From Phycisphaeraceae bacterium (GTDB lineage: Bacteria > Planctomycetota > Phycisphaerae > Phycisphaerales > UBA1924): a stretch of 64,000 bases of DNA. The notes below the pieces were generated by a model, which had not been told where the DNA came from, made no database searches, and worked only from the letters and a program-made list of their open reading frames with translations. The stretch is from the NCBI GenBank assembly GCA_019636625.1, contig JAHBXE010000003.1, forward strand, positions 1 to 64,000, in the 5' to 3' direction. Each line of letters starts with the position of its first letter. The stretch's first letter is position 1. The translations under genes and the position numbers were made by a program. This document shows, piece by piece, positions 26,818 through 34,561 of this stretch.

Positions 26818-28707
26818 CTACTTGTCCCTCCCTCTGGGCGGCATCACCACGGGTTCATCCCGGCCCTTGCCATCGCCGAAGACGTCGCACCGGTAGAGCG
26901 TCTGCTCCTGCCTCGGGTGGCTGCTGATGCCCGTCAGGCGGTGCGGATCGAACAGGTACACCTGGCGGTAGTGGAAGATCGGCGCCATGGGGAACTCCTC
27001 CTCCATCAGCAACCGTTCGCACTCCTCGAGGATTCGCATCCGCCTCTCTTCATCCAGCTCCGCCGCCGCGGCGTCCAGCATTGCATCGTACCGCGGGTTC
27101 GAATACTTGCGGTCGTTGTTGCCATCGCCGGTTCGCGAGATGTTGAGGAACGTGGTCGGGTCGCCGTAGTCCCCGAACCATCCGGCGCGGCCGGTCATGA
27201 ACTTCCCGGTCTTGAGGTCGTCCCGGAAGACCTTGATCTCCTTCTGCAGGAGGAGCACCGAGACGCCCAGCTCCCGCTCCCACACCTTTCCGACGGCCTG
27301 GGCGATCAGGTCGTGCCCCCCGTCCTTGTTGAACAGGATCTCGATCGTCGGCAACCCCTTGCCGCCGGGGTAGCCCGCTTCCGCCAGCAGCCTCCTCGCC
27401 GCCTCCGGGTCAAATGGCACACCCTTGGGTGGTGTGTATCCGGGGATCGAATCCGGCGGAATCAGTGAGCGGGCTTCCGGCTCGCCCCGGCGGCGCACCT
27501 GCTCGGCGATGGCGGCCCGGTCGATGCACATGGCGAAGGCCTTGCGGACCTTGGCGTCCCGGAACGGGTTGAGCCGACCGTCTCCCAGCCGTTCCTGGCA
27601 GTTGAAGTTGTAGAAGTACGTCCCGAAGGCGGGGAAGTTGCTGATCCGGTTGCGGGGGTCCGGCGGCAGGCGTCGGTCGATCTCCACCGGGTCCAGCCCC
27701 TGCGCCTGGAGCGACCGGTACTCCGCCCCGTGCTCCTCGTAGAACTGCGCCTTCTCCGCCAGCATCTCCGAGATGTACGGGACGGTGACATCGCTCACCC
27801 AATCCACCGCCCCCGTCCGGAAGGCCAGCACCTGCGCGTTGGGGTCGTCCACGGTCGGGATCGCCAGCGTGTCGTAGTTCAGCAGCGACTGGTCCCAGTA
27901 GTGCTCGTTTCGCGACAGTCGCATGTCCCGCTTGAAGCGCCACACGTCGAGTTTCAGGGGTCCGTTGCTCACGATCCGCGGCGGCTTGGTCCAGTCGTGC
28001 TCCGTCGAGAGACGTCCCGTTGCGGGATCGATGCGCTCGTACGCCGCGACCTGCCTGGAGTAGACGGGGTAGAACGGCGGCATGGTGCAGAGCCCGAGGA
28101 AGTAGGGCGTGGGGCTCTCCAGCTCAATGACGAGTGTTCCTTCCGGCCCCGCCCGCATGGCGACGAGTTCCTCGAACTTGGCCTTGGTCTGCTCCCACAG
28201 CGCCTCGGCCGCCCTCCGTCGGGCCTCCCCGTTCAGGTCCTTTCTGGCGGCGAAGGCCGCGATGGCGGCCTCGCGCCAGTCGTAGAACGCACGGCCACCC
28301 TTGACCAGGTGGAACTGCTGGGTGTAATCGCCCGCGAGGTCCGGCAGCATCCCCCGGCGCCAGGCGTAGACGACATCGTGGACCGTCACCGGCTCGCCGT
28401 TGGACCACTTCGCGTTGTCTCGCAGGTGGAACGTGTACGTCCGTTTGTCCGGGGAGACTTCCCATCGCTCGGCCAGCGCGGGGACGATGCGGAACTCCCA
28501 CGTGAACGTGTCGTTCTTGACCAGGCCTTCAAAGAGCAGCCGCGCCACGCGGAGGTCCTGCATCCACGAGAGCGTCTGCAGGTCCAGCGAGGTCACATCC
28601 CCCCGGTTGATGATCGAAATGTCAGCTTTGGGCAGCGGCCGGTCCCACAGCACCGTCACCGCGACCAGGGTCGCCAGCAGCACGAACGGCGCGACAAGCC
28701 GCATCAT
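26818..28707 (-). CDS. ABC transporter substrate-binding protein, peptide type (SBP_bac_5)
   Basis: A 629-residue exported protein with an uncleaved-looking N-terminal hydrophobic segment (APFVLLATLVAVTVLW). It has the OppA/DppA layout: DVTSLDLQT, VPALAERWEVSPDKRTYTFHLRD, WSNGEPVTVHDVVYAW, and RKAFAMCIDR, with late GRAGWFGDYGDPTTFL. Such proteins usually bind oligopeptides; the ligand here is not certain. It is the first gene of a two-gene unit with the OppB-like permease. Confidence 0.9.
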   Translation of the reverse strand: MMRLVAPFVLLATLVAVTVLWDRPLPKADISIINRGDVTSLDLQTLSWMQDLRVARLLFEGLVKNDTFTWEFRIVPALAERWEVSPDKRTYTFHLRDNAKWSNGEPVTVHDVVYAWRRGMLPDLAGDYTQQFHLVKGGRAFYDWREAAIAAFAARKDLNGEARRRAAEALWEQTKAKFEELVAMRAGPEGTLVIELESPTPYFLGLCTMPPFYPVYSRQVAAYERIDPATGRLSTEHDWTKPPRIVSNGPLKLDVWRFKRDMRLSRNEHYWDQSLLNYDTLAIPTVDDPNAQVLAFRTGAVDWVSDVTVPYISEMLAEKAQFYEEHGAEYRSLQAQGLDPVEIDRRLPPDPRNRISNFPAFGTYFYNFNCQERLGDGRLNPFRDAKVRKAFAMCIDRAAIAEQVRRRGEPEARSLIPPDSIPGYTPPKGVPFDPEAARRLLAEAGYPGGKGLPTIEILFNKDGGHDLIAQAVGKVWERELGVSVLLLQKEIKVFRDDLKTGKFMTGRAGWFGDYGDPTTFLNISRTGDGNNDRKYSNPRYDAMLDAAAAELDEERRMRILEECERLLMEEEFPMAPIFHYRQVYLFDPHRLTGISSHPRQEQTLYRCDVFGDGKGRDEPVVMPPRGRDK

Positions 28708-28732
28708 ACCGGAGCATAGCCGCCGCGACGCT

Positions 28733-29821
28733 TCACTTGCAGGTCAGGAACGGATCTGTCAGGCCGAATGGCGCCGCACGCAGCGGCGAGATCAGCTTCG
28801 GCACGTTCCGGATGAACATGTTGTCGTTGGCCGCGACGGCCTTCGAGTAGTCGTCCGCCAGTTTCTGCGGCTCGACCGCGGCGTTCATCCGCTGGCAGGC
28901 GAGGATGATCGTGGTCTCGGAAAGGTTCACGATCTGCGTTGCCGTTTCGCGGTCGGTGGCGCTGGGCATCGTCCCGGCCCGCAACTGGCAGAAAGCCCAC
29001 GTGAGCAGGTGGCCGCTCAGCGCGGCGCTGTCCTTCACGCTCTCGGTACCCAGGGCCAGGCGGATGTCCCCCAGCCCGTTTCGCGAGGCTTCCGCCGCCC
29101 GCAGCAGCGTCAACTGCACCGCCGGGGGCGTGACCTTCTGCGCGAACTGGCCGGCCACCGCGCCGATCGAGCTCGCCAGCGTCCGCACCGCCAAGACCTG
29201 CGCCGCCCCGACTTTCACCGTCCGCGCCGTGATCAACGCCCGCACCGCGGCGTCCATCACTTCCGGAGGGTTCGCGCCGTCCGACGCCACCCGCCCCAAA
29301 CGCTCCACCAGTTGCTCCACCCGCGGCGCCGGAATGGCCGGGCTCCGGTTGGCCAGCGCCATCATCGTCCTGTCGATCCCGTTCACAGCGGCGAACCGCA
29401 CCGCGACCTTGGAATCCCCGAGCTTCTCCTCGAGCAACACCGACGCGTCGGATGTCGCCGTCTCCGCCGCCACTCGCAGCGCATTGACCACGACGACATC
29501 CTGCGGATGCCCCATCAGCTTCCGCAGTTCCGGCACCGCCGCATCGCTGAACGCCTGGCGGAAGGCCACGGAGACTTGCAGGTCCTTCAGGGGCGTCAGG
29601 AGTTCATCCCTCGCCCGCTTCATGACCGCCGCGTCCGGATCGGCCAGTTTCTCCACTCGCTCCTTCGCCCAAGGCCCAAGGTTGCGGACCTCGTCTGGGT
29701 TCAGCACGGTCCGCCGGATCGTCTCGACGGAAATCTGGCCCTGCGCGACCACAACCGCGGCGGGAGCGACGACGGACAGAGCGCCCGCCAGCAGCATGGT
29801 CACAGTGAATCGTCGCCTCAT
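28733..29821 (-). CDS. Hypothetical secreted alpha-helical protein
   Basis: A 362-residue exported protein. The ATG at 29821 opens a good signal peptide (MRRRFTVTMLLAGALS ... VVVAQ); a start at 29857 would precede it with extra residues. The rest is a run of short amphipathic helices with HEAT-like spacing (DAAVPELRKLMGHPQDVVVVNALRVAAE; VLLEEKLGDSKVAVRFAAVNGID). I do not recognise a family. It lies 25 bp upstream of the oppA-like gene on the same strand, so it may be co-transcribed. Confidence 0.75.
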   Translation of the reverse strand: MRRRFTVTMLLAGALSVVAPAAVVVAQGQISVETIRRTVLNPDEVRNLGPWAKERVEKLADPDAAVMKRARDELLTPLKDLQVSVAFRQAFSDAAVPELRKLMGHPQDVVVVNALRVAAETATSDASVLLEEKLGDSKVAVRFAAVNGIDRTMMALANRSPAIPAPRVEQLVERLGRVASDGANPPEVMDAAVRALITARTVKVGAAQVLAVRTLASSIGAVAGQFAQKVTPPAVQLTLLRAAEASRNGLGDIRLALGTESVKDSAALSGHLLTWAFCQLRAGTMPSATDRETATQIVNLSETTIILACQRMNAAVEPQKLADDYSKAVAANDNMFIRNVPKLISPLRAAPFGLTDPFLTCK

Positions 29822-30007
29822 TGATTCCCTATCCGAGAGTGTCCGTACAGACCTCAAACCATCCGCGGCCTCCGCCGCATCCTCCGCCGTCCGTGCGGTT
29901 CACATCACCATACCCTGTTTCAGGGAGGGGAAAGCTACCAATGCGGGTCCCACGGGTCAACTCACCGGACTCCGTTCGGGTGCCGGTTTCCTCCGGTTCC
30001 ACCCCTC

Positions 30008-31018
30008 TCAATACACCTCGAGGAAGACCCGGCGCGTCGGCTTGACCTCCTTATGCAGCATCCGCCGCTCCCATCCCGCGACGTTCGCCAGTGCCGCGGC
30101 GTCGGCGTGGACATATTGCTCGAGCGCCGAGGGCGATAGCCGCCGGGCCATCTCCTGCAGAATCCCCAGTTCCATCCCCGCCAAGCCGCAGATGTACACC
30201 AGCGTCCGCTCACCCTCCAGGAGCGGCACGAACAGGTCCGCGTTGGTCCCCACGCGGTTCTGCACGTACAGAGGGCCATGCCCATCCCGCTGCTTCTCGC
30301 GGCTGATGGCTGTCAGGTACGTAAAGCGGGGATGCCTCGCGGCCATTTCCAGGAATGCCTGGTCGTACAGAAGGTCCGTGGCGTACGCAGCGCCCATGAC
30401 CAGAACAATCCGCCCCCCTCCGGTCCCTCCACCGCCCACCCCCGCCGCCTCCCCGGCACCGCCCTTCCCCCCTCCCACCGGATTGGCCAGCAGCTCCATC
30501 AGCATCCCGCGGAACGGAGCGATGCCCGTTCCCGTCGCGAAGAAGATGTAGTCGTGGTTCCCCGCGTCGGCCGGGAGCACGAACCGCTTGCCGCTCGGCC
30601 CCGTCAGTTGAATGCGGTCCCCCGGCTTCAAGTCGCACAAGTAGTTGGACGCCACGCCGAGGAACAGCTTCCCGGTCTCCCAGTGCTCATCGATCGTCCG
30701 CTTGACCGTCGTGGCGACGACCTTCCCCTGGCCGTCCTCTCCTGCGGAGGGCGATGCGATCGAATACAGCCGGAGCTTGTGAGGCCTGCCCTTCTCATCC
30801 ACCCCGGGAGGCAGCACGCCGAAGCTCTGCCCGGCGCGGAAATTCCCCTCCAGCTTTGTTCCCGACACGTCAAAGGCCACGTGCCGGACGAAGTGCGCGG
30901 CCTTCTTGGATGCGGTGCACCGCTCGTTGGACACGCACACACCGACCGCCGGCTCCGCGGGCGTGTGGAGGTGCATCTGGACCTGCGTCAGCGCAATCTC
31001 GGTGGAACCTGTGGCCAT
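30008..31018 (-). CDS. Plant-type ferredoxin-NADP(+) reductase
   Basis: A flavoenzyme passing electrons between ferredoxin or flavodoxin and NADP(H) in the cytoplasm. The 336-residue protein shows RLYSIAS (FAD contact), YLCDLKPGD, GPSGKRFVLP, the GTGIAPFRGM pyridine-nucleotide motif and a C-terminal FLEVY, where the final Tyr would stack on the flavin as in plant-type reductases. Between helix and strand near residues 185-205 there is a glycine-rich insertion (VGGGKGGAGEAAG) not expected in the family. The gene stands alone among secreted proteins of unknown role. Confidence 0.88.
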   Translation of the reverse strand: MATGSTEIALTQVQMHLHTPAEPAVGVCVSNERCTASKKAAHFVRHVAFDVSGTKLEGNFRAGQSFGVLPPGVDEKGRPHKLRLYSIASPSAGEDGQGKVVATTVKRTIDEHWETGKLFLGVASNYLCDLKPGDRIQLTGPSGKRFVLPADAGNHDYIFFATGTGIAPFRGMLMELLANPVGGGKGGAGEAAGVGGGGTGGGRIVLVMGAAYATDLLYDQAFLEMAARHPRFTYLTAISREKQRDGHGPLYVQNRVGTNADLFVPLLEGERTLVYICGLAGMELGILQEMARRLSPSALEQYVHADAAALANVAGWERRMLHKEVKPTRRVFLEVY

Positions 31019-31054
31019 CGGGCGTAACTTCCGCGTCGGGGCAATCCGTGCTCT

Positions 31055-33028
31055 TTATCCGCCGCCGGGCCCCATTCCCCCCATCCCGCCACCCATCAAT
31101 CCCTGCATCCTCTGCCCGAATGCCATCATCAGCTGCTCGAACGATTGGAACTTGCCGGCTTCGACGTCCCGCGTCAGTGCTTCCACCGCGCTGGTCATTC
31201 CCGCCATCATGCCGCCCATCGGGCCGACCTGGGCCATCACCGGGGACATATCGATCAGCCACTTGCCATCCCGCAGATGTAGGGTCATCGGTGCGCCGCC
31301 CGGCACGCTCGCCGTCGCGGTGTCGCCGCTGACCTGCACGGGAATGTCGGCGGCGCTGGCCACCTGTTCAAGGCCCATGCCGCCGTCCATAGCGCCCATG
31401 CCTCCCATGCCGCCACCCATCCTCGACGCGAACTCGGTGAAGGTCTGTCCGAACTTGGCCTTGCAGGCCTCGTCGAACCGCTTCCACTTCGGCGCCAAGC
31501 CGAGCACCGCACGCAGCGTCTGCCGCTCCGCGTCGGAACCGGTCATGAACAGGTCCATCACCGGGTCGAAGTCGCCCGACTTCTGCGCATCGATCAAGGC
31601 CTGGAGCGTTGCCTGCGGCGTGCCGGTCTCCGTGGCGACGCCCGCGGCAACCTCGCCGGCGCCCGGATCCGCCGGCGCTTCCGCTTCGCGGACCGAGATC
31701 ATTTCTCCATCCCCGCCCGCCAGTTTCACGAGGTCGCGCAGCTTCCGAGTGATCTTGTCAACCTGCTTGCTCGCCTCGCCCCCGGCACCGGACGAGTTGT
31801 ACGCCTCGCTCGCTTCCTTGTAGGCCTCGAACGCGGCGTCCAGGGTTTCCTTCATCGCCGCCTTCGTTTCCGCCAGGCGGGACTTGATCGCGTCCGCTTC
31901 CGGCAGCGGTGGCGACGCCTGCGACAGCAGCTCCAGCACGCTTGCGTAGCCCAACATGCCGCGTGCGGAGGCCATCTTCACGTCCCCCAGCGCCTGGCGA
32001 GCCGCCCCCACCGCCATCGAGGCGCTCCCCTTCATCTCGCCCACGGCGCGCCGGGCGCTCTCCGCCGCGCTGGTGAAGCGCTTGGACGCTTCTTCCGCCG
32101 CCTCGGCCAGTTCGCCCGTGCGCACCGCGTGCACCGAGGCCAGCAGCGTCCGGATCTCTTCCGCCGACTTGGCGGCATCGGCCCGCAGGGCCGCGGCCCG
32201 CTGCTTGAGCTCGCGGTCCCGGTTCAGGACCCCTTCCCGCTCCTTGCCCAGCAGCTCCTTCTGCTTGTTCAACCGTTCGATGGTGTTCTGGATTTCCGCG
32301 ACGCGAGGCTCGATGGCCTTCGCCTGCGCCTCGAGGTCCGCCGCATCCTTGTCGAGCGCATCGGCCTCGCGCGAGATCCGGGTCGCCTCGATCAGCGTCT
32401 GCTCGCCCTGGGTGGCCGTCTGGTTCGCCATCTGTTGCTTGAGCGAACCCGCCTGCTGGCGCTTGGCGCGCGACTCATCCAGCTTCACCCTCGCGCGGCC
32501 GCGAAGATCCGCGACCTTCTTCTCCACTTCTGCCTTCGCTGCGCGTGCCTGCTCCGTCTCCGCGGTCTTTTCCTGCGTCTGCCGGTCCAGCGTGGCCAGG
32601 TCGGCCGATGGGCTGTATCCCGCGGCGGCCAGCGCCCCCGCGCTCTGCGACAGGTACTGCGCCAGCGCGCCGCGCACCGACGACAGCTTCAGCAGGACAT
32701 CCCCCTCGAGCTCGACCATTCGCGTCGCGTGCGGCTCGCCAAGCCCCGTGTGCGCCTGCGCGATCATCACCGCCGCCGAGGCCGACTGGGTCGGCGTGGG
32801 CTTGTCCAGCCCCTGCAGCGTGCTGATCACTTCCGTGAGCGCCCGGGACTTCTTCTCCCCCGCCGTCACCGTCGTCCCGTAGGGCGCCAGCGACGTCAGC
32901 TTCACCTGCGCCTCGCGGAGCTTCTCCCCCGCTGGATCCTCCCGTTCACACCCCGCGGGACCGAGACCCAACGCCAGCCCCGCCGCCACCGCCAGCGCAC
33001 CACAACGTCCGTTCCAAGCCTTCCTCAT
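31055..33028 (-). CDS. Large coiled-coil lipoprotein, function unknown
   Basis: A 657-residue exported protein with a lipobox ending at about Cys28 (LGPAGCERE). Residues of about 130-310 form a long Ala/Glu/Arg/Gln-rich coiled coil (EQARAAKAEVEKKVADLRGRAR..., EIQNTIERLNKQKELLGKERE). A helical middle follows, then a region near 490-620 that may be an Ntf2-like domain (VSGDTATASVPGGAPMTLHLRDGKWLIDMS), and a Met/Gly-rich tail (MGGGMGGMGPGGG). No enzymatic motif was seen. A role in envelope organisation is possible by inference. Confidence 0.75.
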   Translation of the reverse strand: MRKAWNGRCGALAVAAGLALGLGPAGCEREDPAGEKLREAQVKLTSLAPYGTTVTAGEKKSRALTEVISTLQGLDKPTPTQSASAAVMIAQAHTGLGEPHATRMVELEGDVLLKLSSVRGALAQYLSQSAGALAAAGYSPSADLATLDRQTQEKTAETEQARAAKAEVEKKVADLRGRARVKLDESRAKRQQAGSLKQQMANQTATQGEQTLIEATRISREADALDKDAADLEAQAKAIEPRVAEIQNTIERLNKQKELLGKEREGVLNRDRELKQRAAALRADAAKSAEEIRTLLASVHAVRTGELAEAAEEASKRFTSAAESARRAVGEMKGSASMAVGAARQALGDVKMASARGMLGYASVLELLSQASPPLPEADAIKSRLAETKAAMKETLDAAFEAYKEASEAYNSSGAGGEASKQVDKITRKLRDLVKLAGGDGEMISVREAEAPADPGAGEVAAGVATETGTPQATLQALIDAQKSGDFDPVMDLFMTGSDAERQTLRAVLGLAPKWKRFDEACKAKFGQTFTEFASRMGGGMGGMGAMDGGMGLEQVASAADIPVQVSGDTATASVPGGAPMTLHLRDGKWLIDMSPVMAQVGPMGGMMAGMTSAVEALTRDVEAGKFQSFEQLMMAFGQRMQGLMGGGMGGMGPGGG

Positions 33029-33081
33029 ACGTCACGCGCTCCCAGTCTGTCGCCACCCACCATCCGCCAGTTTAGCACCCC

Positions 33082-34413
33082 CTACCGCGGGACGGGGGGG
33101 GCCTTCGGGTCCACCGGCACCGCTTCCGGGCCCGGCGGTGTGTACACCACCGGGTACTCCGGGCGAGGCCGGTACATCGACTTGATCCACTCCACCGCAT
33201 CCTGGAACCGGGTGTCCGACTCCTGCCGGAACGCCGGCCGGAACAGGTCCGAGTTCCCCTGCATCCCCGGGACCTCCGGGTGCTTCACCGAAGAACGCTC
33301 TCTCGCCAACGCCATTTGCAGCAGCACCGACTTGGCCGGCTCTTCGTAGTTGATGAGCGGACGCCCATCGCGCAGCCGGTACCGGTCCAGGATCAGGAAG
33401 TTCGTGTACACCGTCGCGTCCGATCCCTTCTTGTCGGTCGCCAGCATCAGCCGTCCCGCCTCGCTTCCCCCGTGGCACCTCGTCGTGGCGCACGCGTTGA
33501 TCAGCCACGCGCCGTGCACGCGGTCGCGGAACAACTTCATCGAGCGCGGCGAGTCGATCACCCGGACCCGCTCGTAGAACTCTCGCGCCTGCATCCGGAA
33601 CATCAGGTCCAACAGGCGCGCCGGGCTCCACCCGTACAGCGCTTCGCGCCCCTCCTTCGTGCGCGGCATCAGCGGATCGTTCTCGTACGCCGCGATGAAC
33701 GCCTTGATCGTCTCCCGATCGACGAACATCCGCGGCGGGTCGGACAGGTCCACCTCGTACACCTTGATGACGTTGATGTCCCGCTCGGAGAGGAGCGGGA
33801 AGTTGTCGATTTTCTTGCCGGAATCAGAGGCTTTCGACGGAGGCGGCCGCGTTCCCTGCCCGGCCCTGCGCGCCAGTTCCCGTTGCGACTCGAGGATGAC
33901 CTTAAGTTCCAGGGCCTGCGGGTGGTCGGGCTGCACCGCCAGGGCTCGCTCGACCTCGTCCAGCCCTTCATCCCACATCGCCTTGGTCCGCAGCCATTGC
34001 GCCAGGCGCAGCAGGCTCTCCACATCGGTCGGCTCGATCGCCTCCCGCATCTGCCGGTAGCGCTCGTACGCCGAGGGCACCACCTGAACTCGCTCGATCT
34101 GGCTTGACCGCAGGCGCGTCTCGATCCCGGCGATCCGCAGCACGATCCCCGATTCATCTCTCGACACCAGCTCGCCGGCGTAGCGCTGGCCATCCCGCAA
34201 GGTCACCACCACTTCATGCGGACCAGACTTGGCGTCGGTGGCAGGGGTGGAAGGGGGGGGCTCCTCCAATGGCTGGCTCTTGGGCGCGGCAGGCGTTTCT
34301 GTCGCCGGCTTCTCCGTCAGCGGTTCACCACCATCCTGCGCCACCACGAAACCGCACGCCGACAGCCACAGCGCCATCCCGGCGATCACGCTCTGTTTCC
34401 TCGATTGGCCCAT
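33082..34413 (-). CDS. Secreted protein with TPR-like region and an unusual CxxxxCH motif
   Basis: A 443-residue exported protein starting at the ATG at 34413 (MGQSRKQSVIAGMALWLSACG); the open frame runs on to 34650 but that part is low-complexity and would overlap the next gene. A Pro-rich linker follows the signal, then a small beta domain (VVVTLRDGQRYAGELVSRD), a TPR-like helix pair (DVESLLRLAQWLRTKAMWDEGLDEVERAL), and a C-terminal domain with NACATTRCHGG (Cys308, Cys313, His314). CxxxxCH is a rare heme c spacing; CxxCH is the norm. Whether heme is bound is unproven. Its stop is 53 bp from the start of the coiled-coil lipoprotein. Confidence 0.75.
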   Translation of the reverse strand: MGQSRKQSVIAGMALWLSACGFVVAQDGGEPLTEKPATETPAAPKSQPLEEPPPSTPATDAKSGPHEVVVTLRDGQRYAGELVSRDESGIVLRIAGIETRLRSSQIERVQVVPSAYERYRQMREAIEPTDVESLLRLAQWLRTKAMWDEGLDEVERALAVQPDHPQALELKVILESQRELARRAGQGTRPPPSKASDSGKKIDNFPLLSERDINVIKVYEVDLSDPPRMFVDRETIKAFIAAYENDPLMPRTKEGREALYGWSPARLLDLMFRMQAREFYERVRVIDSPRSMKLFRDRVHGAWLINACATTRCHGGSEAGRLMLATDKKGSDATVYTNFLILDRYRLRDGRPLINYEEPAKSVLLQMALARERSSVKHPEVPGMQGNSDLFRPAFRQESDTRFQDAVEWIKSMYRPRPEYPVVYTPPGPEAVPVDPKAPPVPR

Positions 34414-34561
34414 CGGCTGGTGTCTCAAGTCGCGTTCTCGGGAGGGAGAGACCTGGAACGGGGAACGGGGGCAGGGGGGAGGGGAAGGGGGATCAGAATA
34501 CACGTTCTGACGCCGGCCGCCACGGGGCGGTTCCGGTTGGCCCATTCCTACCAGTATCCCC
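34414..34561. other. Purine-rich intergenic stretch
   Basis: 148 bp between the S9 peptidase stop and the start of the next gene on the same strand. Bases 34440-34500 are almost all G and A on the plus strand. No promoter or terminator could be called. Confidence 0.4.

Noticed and set aside
34253-34260. A run of 8 G within the CxxxxCH protein gene as a contingency site
   Set aside because: The frame is intact across it (Pro-rich linker) and 8-base runs are common at this GC content.
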